A stretch of DNA of 64,000 bases from Odobenus rosmarus divergens (GCF_000321225.1 NW_004450478.1:1458073-1522072); one strand, 5' to 3'. Numbered from the stretch's first letter, positions 49,860 through 61,945 are shown. Notes: a model not told the origin generated them from the letters alone. Numbers and translations are program-made.

Positions 49860-50900
49860 ATTCCTTCTACAGATATTTACTAGGGACTTGCCATACGCTA
49901 GACATTGTGTTAGGTTCAGGCGATATAGTAATAAACAAGACAAAGTCCCTGCCTCTGTGGAGTTTATTCTTCTATGGAATGGGAGATGAAATACAGATAA
50001 AGAACTACTTATACCCATACAAACAAATACAGGTAATTACAGATTTTTTAAAAGATTTATTTATTAGAGAGAGCTGAGCAGGGAGAGGCAGAGGGAGAAG
50101 GAGAGAATCTGAAGCAGACTCCACGCTGAGCGTGGAGCCTGATGCAGGGCTCGGTCCCATGACCCTGAGATCACGACCTGAGCCTAAACCAAGAGTTGGT
50201 CGCTTAACCAATTTCACCACCCAGGTTAATTACAGATTTTTACACTGATAATTTTACCACCCAATAATTACAGATTTTTGATATAGCTAATAATGAAATG
50301 AATAAGGGTGATGTGTAGAAAGTAACTGGGTTGCCCACTTTATGAGAGGTAGAAAGATCTCCCCGATTAGGTGACATTTGGGCAAAGTGGCATTTGAAGA
50401 GCTAGTGATGAAACATTCCCAGCAAGTGGAGAATTCCAACGTCTTAAGGAAGGACGGACCTTGCACATGCAGAGAACATCACGGGAACTGAAAGTGTATT
50501 CTGTTGATCAAAAGGAGAGTGGTAGGAGAGGAGGTAGGAGAGAAAGGCAAGAGCCAAATCATGCAGGACTTATAGGCAAAGTAAGGAATTTGAAATTTTC
50601 TAGGGGCAAAGGGATGCCACTGAAAGGTAGTGAGCAGGGGGATGCCATAATTTCACTTACCCTTTCAAGCCCACTCTGCTGCTGTGTGGAGAACATGTTG
50701 AAGTGGATTGGGAGTTCAGGCAGAGCTATTCGGGTGTCCAGGTAAGAAGGTTGGTACCTTGGACTAGTTGGTGAGATGGTGTCTACAGAAGGAGAGACAT
50801 TTCTTCCTTTTGAAGGGAGAAACAAGCTTTGGTGAGGTTTTGAAAAAAAAGGACAGAGACGGCTCAAAGATGACTCTTCAGCCATTATTTGAATGGTTCT
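49860..50900 (+). repeat. Old ~1-kb interspersed repeat, family not named, split by a SINE
   Basis: A long succession typical of a common mammalian repeat: TTACTAGGGACTTGCCATAC, GACAAAGTCCCTGCCTCTGT, ACATTTGGGCAAAGTGGCAT, ATGCAGGACTTATAGGCAAA, CTCTGCTGCTGTGTGGAGAA, GGTGTCCAGGTAAGAAGGTT and CTCAAAGATGACTCTTCAGC. I know this order from other genomes but not its name. Similar but shorter text occurs at 28240-28340, 52970-53540 and 59400-59640. ORFs of 90-113 aa across it come from the repeat. Confidence 0.6.
50049..50226 (-). mobile_element. tRNA-derived carnivore SINE, head duplicated
   Basis: TTAAAAGATTTATTTATTAG, GCAGACTCCACGCTGAGCGT, GAGTTGGTCGCTTAACCAAT, TTCACCACCCAGG. The duplication TAATTACAGATTTTT lies at 50034-50048 and 50227-50241. 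A further diverged copy of the head plus target site follows about 40 bp later (50251-50278). Confidence 0.9.
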
Positions 50901-51669
50901 GATGGGTCAGATGGAAGGGAGTAGAATGGAGAAGCGTAAAGGAGGAAGTGGAGAGGGAGCTGGGAGCCTGGTCCCACAGCTGCTAACCCCTGTGCAGGTT
51001 TGCACCCATTCGTCTGGTTCTTAGGCCGCCTCTGCTCCGTACCCTGCCTGGGGGACCCTACACAGAGAAATTCTCACCTTGGGAATTTGGTGTTTCTTTA
51101 CCCATTCACTTCCTCTGCCTGCTTTTCTTCTCCCCATTCCCGTCTCCCTCTCCTGCTATTTCCAACAGAGGTATCCTATCACTTTTGCTTGTACTTCCTA
51201 CTGTGACAAGACAGGTCCCATGTGTCCAGATTCCCATTACTGTAAAAACAGCCTGGGCAGAAGTGCCTGTTTCTCAGATACCATAGGTTTAAGGGTTGTT
51301 TTCAAATAGATGGGACCTCAAATCATAAGTCGGTTCCCTTGAGGATCATAGGGTTGTCAGCTATGCTATATTCAGACAAGAAGGGGAGAAGAGAATGCTT
51401 AGGAATCTGCCCACCCTAGAAAGGGTTGGATTTATTCAGTGCTGGGGATGGAAATCAGAGTGAAGTTGGAGGGGTTTGAAATGGAGAAGCCAAACCAGAA
51501 ACAGCAGGCATGACACTGCACTCAGCACTGAAAATAAAGGAACATGAAGTTCCTTAGATCACCCTCTCTCTCATGTGGGAAGTTCATGAGGAAAAGAGAT
51601 GCAGACTCCATGCCAGAAAGAGAAGAAAATAAGATATAATGTGAACAAATAAACAAACAAAAAGCAAAT
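50901..51669. other. intron, nothing named
   Basis: Moderate G+C intron (51000-51150 pyrimidine-rich). No recognised repeat or exon. Confidence 0.45.
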
Positions 51670-51978
51670 TGAAGTAGTTGGCTTTTGCTCCATAATAAAC
51701 TACCCCCAAGCTTAGTGACTTTAAACAACAAATATTTATTTATTGTTCTCCTGATTCTGTGGGTTGGCTGGGCAGGCTCTGCTGATTTCTGTGGCTCAGC
51801 TGAGGCTGGATAGTCCAGCTTGCTTCACTTACATGCCTGGCTGTTGGCCTGGTGTTAGCTTGGGTCACAGAGATGACTTGGTCATGTGTTTCTCATCATC
51901 CAGCCAGCTACCCACTGTTCTTTCATATGGTGATAGTGAGCAAGGCCCAAAGGCCAAGTTCTCTTGAAGCTTTTGTTT
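51670..51978 (-). mobile_element. Probable MaLR-type LTR remnant, antisense
   Basis: CTCCATAATAAACTACCCCC, AAGCTTAGTGACTTTAAACA, ACAAATATTTATTTATTGTT and CTCCTGATTCTGTGGGTTGG resemble the reversed 3' end of MLT1-type LTRs (ATAACAAAGTACCACAAACT, GGTGGCTTAAACAACAGAAA, TTTATTTTCTCACAGTTCTG). The far part is too diverged to align by eye. Confidence 0.45.
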
Positions 51979-51979
51979 G

Positions 51980-52445
51980 TGTAGTGGGCTGAATGGTTGC
52001 TCCCAGAAAGATATGTCTATGTCCTGACCTATGAACCTATAAATACGACCTTATTTAGGAAAAGGGTCTTGGCAGATATGATGAAGTTAAGGATCTCAAA
52101 ATGACATCATCCTGGATTATCTAAGTGGGCCCTAAATCCAATAACACATGTCCTTATAAGAGGGAGGTAAAAGGAGACTTGACACAGACAGGAGAGGAGA
52201 AAGTCATGTGAAGATGCAACAGAGATTATAGTTATATACCCTCAAGCCAAAGAAAGCCTACAGCCACCAGAAGCTGGAAGAGGCAAAGAACAGCTTGTCC
52301 TCTAGATCCTGGTAAAGGAATGCGGCCCTGCCAACACCTTGATTTTAGACTTTTGGCCTCCAGAACTGTGAGATAATAAATTTCTATTGTTTTAAAGCAC
52401 CAGGTTTGAAGTAACTTATTACAGTAGCCTTAGGAAATTAAAACA
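51980..52445 (+). mobile_element. MaLR (MLT1-type) LTR, about full length
   Basis: It starts TGTAGTGGGCTGAATGGTTG and continues CCTTATTTAGGAAAAGGGTC, CATCCTGGATTATCTAAGTG, GTCCTTATAAGAGGGAGGTA, GCCACCAGAAGCTGGAAGAG, TTTTGGCCTCCAGAACTGTG, AGATAATAAATTTCTATTGT. It ends ...ATTAAAACA. The AATAAA at 52375-52380 is the expected R-region polyadenylation signal. TG...CA ends, 466 bp. This is a solitary LTR; no internal region follows. Confidence 0.88.
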
Positions 52446-53544
52446 GTTTGCACCACATTTGCTAATGTCCCACTGACCAAAGAACTTCACAGGGTTAAAC
52501 CAAGATTCAAGAGGTGAGGAGGGAGACTCCACGTCTGGATGGGAGGAAGTGTAAGTCACAAGGCAAAGTGGGGTGGGGGCGTGCCTATAGGGGTGGGAAG
52601 AATTTGTGGTCAGTTTTTTCAAATTGCCACACCAACGTAAAGAAGGATTTTCACATTAGAGCAGATTGTCAGCAGGTTTCACAGGATGGAATTTATTTAG
52701 AATAGAGAACAGGGAAGTTTTTAGAGACAGGAGACAGTGAAAGAAAGGAAGGGAAGAGTATTTTATCTGATGGCGTCTCTACTTCTAGATGAGAGTGAAG
52801 CTTCTAATAGTTGTGTGTTCTTCATCAAGTAAGGTGAAGAAACAATACAGTCTCCCCATAAAAAATTAGTGGGGAATCAATGTGTTTAATCTCTGTCCTA
52901 CTCTGTATGTGAGATTTTTGTGTTTGATCATGGAGTCAAAACTCAAAGGAGAAGCAGTGTTAACTACTCAATAATGGTTCATAATCAATTCAGCTCACTT
53001 GTATTCCACAGTTGTTTCAAAGATACCTGTGTGTTGGGCAGTGTACAGAGGGACTCAAAAAAGAAACATTGGTTCTTGCTTTCCATGAACCCTCCAGTGG
53101 GGCAGAGGGAGGGAGAAAGACCCTTACACATAACTATAATACAGGTCAGATTGCAATAAACAGCTGAGTTGCTGGGATGGTCAAGAGTAGGAGAAAATTA
53201 TTCAGCTGTAGGAAAGTGAGGTAGGTTTCACAAAATAGGTGGGATTTTAGCTGAGCTTGGGAAAATGACTAGTGTTTAGAAATGGGGAGGGGATATTTGC
53301 ATTTACTTAGGAAAGACATCATGAAGCAAGGGAACATAGGTATAGTCTCAGAAGTATGAGCTGTCTTATTTATTTGGCTAGAACATGTATGTATTTCCAG
53401 GTGGGAGAAATCCTAGGGTAGCCTGCAGTGGGAGGGACAGAGAAAAAAGAAAGGGAAAAAGGCATAGGATTTGTAGATTAGGGGAAACCAGAAAAGGTAT
53501 GTTAGAATCATATCCTGAAGAGCTTGAATCTCATGCACTATAAA
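52446..53544. other. intron, partly an old unnamed repeat
   Basis: 52446-52960 unnamed. 52970-53540 (GTGTGTTGGGCAGTGTACAG, ATGAACCCTCCAGTGGGGCA, GGGATTTTAGCTGAGCTTGG) looks like a diverged member of the family at 49860. Confidence 0.45.
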
Positions 53545-53745
53545 ATGACCCCAGTGTCATTTTATATTTCTGACTCTATTCTCATATATGATCTCATTTG
53601 ATGCTTTTAAGAATCCTGAGTGTTAGGGTAATATGTTTCTATCCATTCTACGGATGAGGAAATGAAGATTCATGATTTAGTAGAGAAGACAGAACTAATA
53701 AAGATGATTAGGATTAGGACTCAGATCTCCAGTGAATAAAATCCC
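53545..53745 (+). mobile_element. MIR fragment
   Basis: TGATCTCATTTGATGCTTTT, AAGAATCCTGAGTGTTAGGG, TATGTTTCTATCCATTCTAC, GGATGAGGAAATGAAGATTC and GGATTAGGACTCAGATCTCC are in MIR order. Confidence 0.72.
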
Positions 53746-55984
53746 TCTTAATTACCACTTAACTACTTGCAGTATTAAACAATGCTCTGTATGCCCTCCA
53801 TAAAGCACACTGACTGCTGAACCCAAGAACTCAATGCCTGAGGCAAGCATTTGTATGCTTACTGCGTCATGCTCTGATGAACTGTAAGTGCAAAAAGAAA
53901 TAGACTGACTTCTATAAAAGCAAAGTTGAATATAAAGAATCAGTCTGGGAAAATTTCTTGGAAACATTGCAGGTGAATTTGATATGGGGTAACAACTTTT
54001 ATGAGGTCCGGGGAAACTGTGGAACCTAGGATTCTGCCCTGAGATTTTTTTGCTAGTGTCTTTATGTTCTTGCTTAGTTTCATTTACAGCCAGTGCATTA
54101 TGGGTGAGGTTTCCATAAGGTAGATGACTAGAAATTCCAATTAGTTCACCTGCATGAGAATAAAATACCTTGGCTGTATGTTACAAAATTGACAAAGGAA
54201 TGACATTTATGTTTTTTAAATTAAAACAAAATATTCAAAAATTTCATGCATCGCTTTTTGAATATTCATATAAAAATAGCTGTCCCTTTGTAGCAAACAG
54301 GATAAAAGGGCTTCTACTGTTAATGAAATCACCTCCGTCTGTTAACATTGGGACTTCTGTCCTTTATGATTTGAACTGTGCTTCATAAAGATGACTCTGG
54401 TAGCAACGAAAGAGAAAGGTTGGGGGCAGAGAAATCAGAAATCAGTAGTTGGGACTGCAATGAGAAGATATTGGTATATTTAATGACAGTACTAAATCAT
54501 AAACTTTTAAATTGTGTATAATATTTAAATGCTCACTTAAAATATGCCATGTAAAAGAATGAGTTTTGTTGGAACCCTGGTAAGAGAGCGGTATAAGGCA
54601 CCTGACGTAAGAGAGGTGTAAGAAAACAGTAGAGGGTTGTAATACATCTATAGATTCAACAGACTTGAACACTGCAGCCCTCATAAGCTAGGGCAGATTG
54701 CTCTATCATTTCCTTTATTGTACAACCAGAACTCATTATTTTTTATAATGAATACATTTCCTTTTCTTTTGTGATTGACCATAAAACTTAATAAGAACTA
54801 AAATAGATACCCTGCATAAAATATCCAGAACATAAATGAAAAATATTTTCCTTTTTTACTTTCTTACTCATTCGAGAGTATTTAGAGATAGATGAGATGG
54901 GTATCTTTCTGGCAAATGCATCCTTGTTTGCAAATTTTTCTACGGCCCATTACAAATATTTCCTGTTGGAAATATTACCAGACTTCAATGTCATTTTCTA
55001 CTCAAGACCATTAATAAAAGATGGAAGTTTTCCAAACAACTGTCAGACCTTATTTTACTGGAGGTTTAAAAAAGGCCTGTGTTTTAACTTTAATGGAAAT
55101 TGTTGTGACCTACTTGAACATTGGCATTCATATAAAGAAAATGAGTAGACATATACATACAAAGTCCAATGATAAAATTTTTACAACTTTAGCTTTTGCT
55201 CTTTACTCTTAAATCTCTCTGCTTCTTTATAGCCCACTGAGAGATTCCAGAAGGGGCAATAAAAATAACCTGCCAGTTTTCTGAGAAGGTTGAATATAAT
55301 GCAATCAGGGTTCTACCATTCAAAGCAAATAATTAAATTTTATGATATTCACAGCCTTTTGTATTTCTGCACCTTGTTTCTGATCAATTCTCTGATACAC
55401 GTGCGGGAGAATTTAAAATTTCCAACTATGAAACTGATTAAATCACATTGAATCTTCTATCTGAGTTTCCAAGTTTAATGTGTGCTTTAAAGCTTAGGGT
55501 TGTTAAGAAGTATAAATGAATAAAATTATTCATGTCACGGGAAGCATGAAACTTATTTAAATATTGGAGTTTTGATCTAATTCCAGAGAATGAGTAAAAA
55601 CTATCCTAATTTAGGTTCAGCTAATTAATTCAGTTTTTCTGTGGTATACCCTAAAACAAGCCAATTTTCAATGAGCTAAAACAAATAATGAGAATATTTA
55701 TGTTCTTAAATCATTTGACTTGACACAAAATTTTTTCTTGATCCAGGCAATTTAAGTTACAAAGAAATATTCTTAGTTTTTCCAAAAGGTGATTAGGCTA
55801 CATAAATGCTCAAGTTATTGAACTGATTGATATTTTAGATGTGTGGGTGTAAGGTCACATACTTGAGAATTGTGACAGTTTCAAACATATTTTCCATGAA
55901 AGTAAAAACACATATGATTCATTCGTCTGCATTTCAGGGTCCATCCACATTTCTAAATCTAATATAATCAAAGCCACAGTGACA
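53746..55984. other. intron, nothing named
   Basis: AT-rich, single-copy-looking intron. Several 60-83 aa ORFs show no domain and no fitting splice signals. Confidence 0.45.
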
Positions 55985-56215
55985 GATTTAATGCTGGGGC
56001 TTTGCAACCAAGCAGACTGGCTTTAACACCCCTATAGATTACCTCTTGGCTATGTAACCTTAGACAAATTACTTGTATTCTCACTCCTCAGTTTCTTCAT
56101 CTATAAAATGGGGATAATGAGTGTCAACCTCACAGCATTGCTGAATATAAACAAAAAAGTGCATGAGAAATGCACAGCGTCTGGCACATGGTGTCAACGT
56201 TGCATTATTAAATGC
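55985..56215 (+). mobile_element. MIR, well preserved
   Basis: CTCTTGGCTATGTAACCTTA, GACAAATTACTTGTATTCTC, CTCAGTTTCTTCATCTATAA, AATGGGGATAATGAGTGTCA and GCGTCTGGCACATGGTGTCA are close to the MIR consensus. Confidence 0.82.
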
Positions 56216-58139
56216 AACATAGAATTATATCCAAATACCATATTGCACTAAATGAAAAATTACATCAGTACTTGGGTTTGTAATTTAGTCTTTTTTTTCC
56301 CTCCCTTTCTCAAATCCTTTTTCCTCTTTTTATTGTGTTGTTAAATATCTGATTTTTTCCCCTAAATCGTGTCCCTTTAAAACACAAAGGAGAGTTTTTC
56401 CTAAGGTTCAGAGTGCTCACTAGCACTTCCTCTCCTGCAACAGCTCCCCCCAAACCCTCCATGTGATGTGCAGGAAATGTGCTCCCATGTGCCAGACACA
56501 TCCAAACCAGTGATTCTTAAGCAGGGTGTCCTGTGTCTCCGGGGACCCATAAAGTCTTTCCAGAGATTTGCAGGCCCTTGGATAGTTTCAAAAGAATCTT
56601 CTTTTCTGTCTCTTTAGACACTCTTCTGCTACTCAAAAAAAAAAAAAAAAACTCACTCTCACCTATCGCTAATATTGTGATTATTGGTTCATGGTGAAAA
56701 AATTCTGCAAAACAAAACAAAAAACAAAAAAAAATCCTCAAAACAAAAGCAGACAAATTCAAATACAGTGTTAGTTAGAGACAGTGAAGGACACTGATAG
56801 TGATTACGTAACAAACACTACATAACACTATGTAACACATCCTGCACAACTCAGATTGTTTTCAGTTTCTAACAAAATTAAATATTTCATGATAAATCAC
56901 TATGTGTGTGTTTTTTTTTCCCCATATGCTTTGGAGGGAGTTCAAGGAATTAGGTCATGTTGCTGTAACTTCCATCTCTTTCTCTCTCCCTCTCTGTCCC
57001 CGCCATATATATACCTACATATATATATATATATATATATATACTCTTCCATCCATATATTCCATATATATATTACATTAAAAATAATATTAATACTGAT
57101 GCTGAACCCTTCTCATTCTAGCCATAAGTAATATTCTCTCAACAGATATGTGTTTTACTTGAATAAGAAGAAATTGCATCCATCTAAGAGGTGCATTTCT
57201 AATATAATTTTACCTTTTTATTTCAGAGATTAATTAATAAGACTTATATTTCTATTGTTCTGACCAGTTGTGTATGAGCAATAACTGTAATCGTAACTCT
57301 TTGGGAAAGAAAAAAATATTTTTAAATTCAGAGCCATATGGTAAGTGTAATTTTAAAAACTTAAATTTGTAAACACATTTTTCTTATTGAGAATTATAGG
57401 GTGATCAAAAAAATCCATTTATATATAAAATATATTACATTGGGATAAAATGCTGAGGTACTTGTATTCCTTTGGATACATTTTGAGAGCTTTACACGCA
57501 CCTGGGAGAGAGACTGGTTAGGTTAGAGTCAGACAGAGAGATCCTAGGTGAGTCTATAAAAGGCAGAAAGAATAATAGTAGCAGTCAAAAAATAATAGAT
57601 TTAAATTTCAAGGATATTACAAATAGGTAGATTTGATTACATACTTATTCACCTATTAATTTGGACAAAGAACATACAATCTTGGATTTCCTATATTTAA
57701 ATGAGTGCCCTTAATTCTACCCTTGGATAAAACTGAGTCTGAGCTTTTCTGCGGTATTTCCTTTTAAGCATTGATTATAACCTATAACGATCATCCTCTA
57801 GACTAACTTTGTGTTCCATCATTAATTTGTCCTCTCTTCTGGATCATTCCTGTCAGCATTCAAACTTGCTATATGATTATTTCCCATCCTGAACAAACGA
57901 ACAAAAAGCTCAAGGATCAAAGAGTGTTTATAGATAAAGCAGTGAGTAGAAGGAAGTGGAGTAGAGATGAAGATTATTTCCACTATTTGCAGGAACTGAG
58001 AAATGGAGCAAGGGAGGGCTTATTTTTTGTTTTGTTTGTTTTGCAAATTTTTTAACCATTAAAGAAGTGCTCTTTTGGACTTTGGTGGTACAAAATTAGC
58101 AACTGTTTAAAAAACATGGTTGTTGGAGGGAGTGAGGCT
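56216..58139. other. intron, nothing named
   Basis: AT-rich intron with an A-run at 56636-56650 and an A-rich stretch at 56708-56735. No exon-like segment noticed. Confidence 0.45.
57017..57044. repeat. (AT)n microsatellite
   Basis: About thirteen AT units after a CT-rich run (56970-57000). Related TATATA words continue to 57075. Confidence 0.88.
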
Positions 58140-58930
58140 GTAAAAACTACAAAATTACTTTAAAATTTTGTAATTGTGGTAATATATACATAACATAAAA
58201 TTTACCATCTTAACCGTTTTTAAGTGTACAGTTCAGTAGCATTAAGTATATTTACATGGCTAGGCAACCAATCTCCAGAACCTTTTGCAAAACTGGTTGT
58301 ACCCATTAAACAGCCCTGCATTTACCCCTCCTCCTAGCCACTGGCAACTGCCATTCTATTTTCTGTTTCTATGGATTTGACTACTCTAGACACCTCATGT
58401 AAGTGGGATCATACTGTGTCTTTTGTGACTGGGTTATTTCACTTATCATAGTATCTTCCAGGTTCTTCAAGCCATAGTATGTGTCGAAACGTCCTTCCTT
58501 TTTAAGGCTGAATGATATTCCATTATATATTTTGTTTATCCACTCATCCATTGATGGATGCTTGAGTTGCTTCTACTTTTTGGCTATTGTAAATGATGCT
58601 GCTCTGAAAATGGGTGTGCAAATATCTCTTGGAGACTCTCCTTTCACTTGTTTTGACCATGTGCCCAGAAGCTGAATCACTGGATCATATGGTACTGCAA
58701 TTTTTTATTTTTTAAGGAACCTTCATACTGCATAGTAGCTGCACCATTTAACATTCCCACCAACAGTGCCCAAGGTTCTGATTTCTTCACATTCTTCTCC
58801 ACACTTAATATTTTATGTTTTTTGGTAGTAGCCCTCCTAATGGATGTGAGGTAATATCTCTTTGTGGTTTTGATTTGCCATTTCCCTAATGATGAATGAT
58901 ATCAAGCATCTTTTCATATGTTTTTTTGGT
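58140..58930 (-). mobile_element. Old LINE-1 3' UTR and ORF2 end
   Basis: The + strand text AACATAAAATTTACCATCTT, AAGTGTACAGTTCAGTAGCA, TAAGTGGGATCATACTGTGT, ATTCCATTATATATTTTGTT, CCATTTAACATTCCCACCAA, TGGTAGTAGCCCTCCTAATG and TGTGGTTTTGATTTGCCATT is L1 3' UTR into ORF2 read in reverse. It is continuous over about 790 bp. Confidence 0.9.
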
Positions 58931-59904
58931 GTAAAATGATTTTAAGTACTCATATTCTTCTTTAAACTGAGAAGATGAAAATGTCTCTCTCACACAATAA
59001 TATTGAGAGAAATTCTAGGAAACTTCAGTAAGGTACAATGCTATTAAACACTATTCAAAGTTCAAGATACCAAAATGGCAGTATTCTGAAGTTTCCCAGT
59101 TAGTCAAGAGCATGACTTAAAAAAAAAAAAAAAAAAAAAAAAACAAACTCTAATATTGGTTAATCTGTCATCCTTTGTCTTAACTCTTAGATTAAATTTT
59201 CTTATCTCAAAAGTCCTTTTGAACAGCTGTAAGCTTCTATTTTTCAAAGGTTTTATTACAAGTCACCAAAAAAATGCATATCCTCCCTCTCTCATGAGAT
59301 GGAAACGAGATAAACATGTTCTAAGGAGAAAAATTATTTTATCCAGAGGCTCCAGTAAATTATCTCTCTTATCAAAGTCTCTGTGGTTTCTGTAATGTTA
59401 TACTTAGCTTTACTTACTCAGTCCCTACTCTGTGTTAGATACTAGCCACCTGAAGATAAAATGGTACAGTTTCTGCCCTGAAAGATCTCAGTCTAGTGGT
59501 AAGAAGAGACAAGAAAGTCGGCAAGTTTGACACAGAATGACACATGAGAATGCAACTGAGAGCAACTTGCCCAAGGTCTTATGGGAAGATAAAGGGAATT
59601 AATCAGGTGAAGCCCAGAATTGGCATGAGAAGGGCTGTAAGAGGTGGGATGGGGAAGGAGGTGAATAGAAGGGCTCCTTAGAAGTATTTTAAGATATCAA
59701 AGATGTGACGGAAGTTTTCCTACAAATATTTTCAAGTTGATTTTCAGTTCCTGTGTCCATCCATTTTTAATTGATAATTTTGATCCATCTGTGTATATTT
59801 AAATAAAACACTTGAATGGATAGGTGTAAAAATCATAAATGCCTTACCAGGTTATTGCTTGAATCTTACACAGTATGAACAAATGGTGGTGTTTCAACTG
59901 CCTG
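58931..59904. other. intron with a 25-A run
   Basis: A25 at 59119-59143 follows unnamed sequence (58960-59118); it may mark the 3' end of an unrecognised retroposed piece. 59400-59640 (CAGTCCCTACTCTGTGTTAG, TCTGCCCTGAAAGATCTCAG) resembles the old repeat at 49860. Confidence 0.45.
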
Positions 59905-60145
59905 TTTTTTTTTTTTTTAACTAGTATTCTCTCTTTTTTTTAATCTTTTATTGTTTTTTATAAGATTTTTATTTATTTGAGAGAGAGAGACAGCATGGGG
60001 GAGGGAGGGTCAGAGGGAGAAGCAGATCCCTGCTGAGCAGGGAGCCCGATGTGGGACTCGATCCCAGGACTCGATCCCAGGACTCCAGGATCATGACCTG
60101 AGCCGAAGGCAGTCGCTCAACCGACTGAGCCACCCAGGCGCCCCA
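59905..60145 (-). mobile_element. tRNA-derived carnivore SINE with small internal duplication
   Basis: A long T-rich tail region, TAAGATTTTTATTTATTTGA, GAGAAGCAGATCCCTGCTGA, ACTGAGCCACCCAGGCGCCC. The duplication TCAACTGCCTG lies at 59894-59904 and 60146-60156. Inside, ACTCGATCCCAGG occurs twice in tandem (about 60056-60081). Confidence 0.92.
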
Positions 60146-60395
60146 TCAACTGCCTGGTTTTACAAACATGATCTTACAAGGTCATTTCCTTTATAATTTA
60201 CTTTGCATTAAATTTGTATTTCATTTTGACACTAAGGAGGAAACGTATAGTTTATAAAATGGTGTCATGTCATGTCAAACTTTTTAAGATGCTCTTTTAT
60301 TTATTTTTACTTTGCTGCCAAGGCACTGATTCCCTTAGGAGCTTTTGTTCTCACATTTATGTAATTGAAAAACATCCATTAAAAGTCTTGGTCTA

Positions 60396-60593
60396 GGGGC
60401 GCCTGGGTGGCTCAGTCATTAAGCTTCTGCCTTCAGCTCAGGTCATGATCCCAGGGTCCTGGGATCGAGTCCCACATCGGGCTCCCCCTGCTCAGTGGAG
60501 AGTCTGTTCCTCTCTCTGCCCACCCCCTGCTTGTGTTCCCTCTCTCGCTGTCTCTCTCTCTGTCAAATAAATAAATAAAATCTTTAAAAAAAA
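60396..60593 (+). mobile_element. tRNA-derived carnivore SINE
   Basis: GGGGCGCCTGGGTGGCTCAG, GGGATCGAGTCCCACATCGG, a CTCTCTCGCTGTCTCTCTCT body, AAATAAATAAATAAAATCTT and an A-run. The perfect duplication AAAAGTCTTGGTCTA lies at 60381-60395 and 60594-60608. Opposite in orientation to the SINE at 59905. Confidence 0.96.
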
Positions 60594-60608
60594 AAAAGTC
60601 TTGGTCTA

Positions 60609-61674
60609 GAGAGGAAGAAGTCTCCTTGATATTTGAGTTTATGGCTTCATTGTTTCCAACTAGCAATGAAGGGGAAAGTGCTCCTTTGAAGATTTGTTCT
60701 TGAGTTAAGAAAGCACCTGGGTAAGATGTGTTTTTCAGGTTCTGATGGCTGTGAGTGGTATTAATATCAAATGATTTCAGATTTGACATTGTCTAATGAG
60801 ACCATTGAGTTCAATTCTCTTTCTACATCTGAACACACCAAGATGCCCAGAACTCAAGTAAAGTGACCAAGGAAATACAGTTAAGTGTAACAAATTACAA
60901 CAGGACCAGACACACAAAGAAATCTTCCACTTAGCCTAAGTGGATTAGTTATAAGAATTGATATAGGAAGTATTGTGCCCTCTCTGGGTCACTCACTGAA
61001 AGATGATTTTTTTTAAAAAATAACTCTTAAGCACTTGCATGATTCTATTTTCATTTCTGGCATATGTAGCCTGCTTGTCACTATACTAAATAGATGAAAT
61101 AGGTCACTCATCTAGAATTTCCTTTGAACTGAAGGGCTTCCATAAATAAATTTATTCAATGAGATAGAAGGGAATGCATACAGAGACAAAACCTGGGGAC
61201 AAAACTAACACAAAAATAAAACAAGTTGCTCAATTTTGAGTCATGCTTTTGGAGTGCTACTTCTGTCTCCTCACCTCCTACCTCTGTTCATAAAGGCAGT
61301 TCTGGTCCCCTGCTTTCATGGTGGGTGGTTGATGTTAGTCTTTCTCATAGCTGACTGAGGTCTTAGGGAAACGGGAGGATAGACAGTTGTTTGGATCCTT
61401 CAGTTCTGCTCTTTCGCTTCTCTTGGGAGGCTGACCACTGGAGGGGGCCCTTCAACCGCCATACCTCTTTATTTCTCTTGAAAGGTTTGTCAGATATTTG
61501 TAAAACGTTCTTTTTTGGTTGGTGTCACAAGTGTTTGAATTCCCAGAAGCAGTTTTGATTTTCCACAAATGCACTGCATTATGAGAATCTGGGTTCAACA
61601 ACCACGTCCGTTCATTGAAATTTCCTTAAATTGCTGTGGACTTTCTTGTTTTAATTAATAAAATGAGCGAACAT
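60609..61674. other. intron, nothing named
   Basis: Ordinary intron. 61260-61450 is somewhat richer in G+C. No repeat or exon recognised. Confidence 0.45.
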
Positions 61675-61945
61675 GTGCTGAATATTGACAGGTGCGGGGT
61701 GGTGGTGTACCTCACATACATTCTCTCATTTAATCCTAGCCATACCTCTGCACGATAGATATTGTTGTTAATCCCAGAAGTTCTCACAATTTAATAGTAA
61801 CGGGCGTAGAGCCAAATTAAACCAAGGGTTTGTTGCGTCTAATGTCTATAGTGTTACCACTGTGCTGTATACATGTCCCCCAACACTCAGCACGGTACTT
61901 TCCACATAGTAAGGTTTTCACTAAAACAGTCGAATTGAAGGGAAC
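61675..61945 (+). mobile_element. MIR fragment followed by L2-like end
   Basis: CATTCTCTCATTTAATCCTA and CTGCACGATAGATATTGTTG match the MIR 5' half. Farther on, CCCAACACTCAGCACGGTAC, TTTCCACATAGTAAGGTTTT and a GAATTGAAGGGAACTGAA end match the L2 terminus. Confidence 0.6.

Noticed and set aside
49736..50077. 113-aa + strand ORF
   Set aside because: It spans MIR-like text, the old unnamed repeat and the tail of a SINE, so it is a mosaic of repeats.
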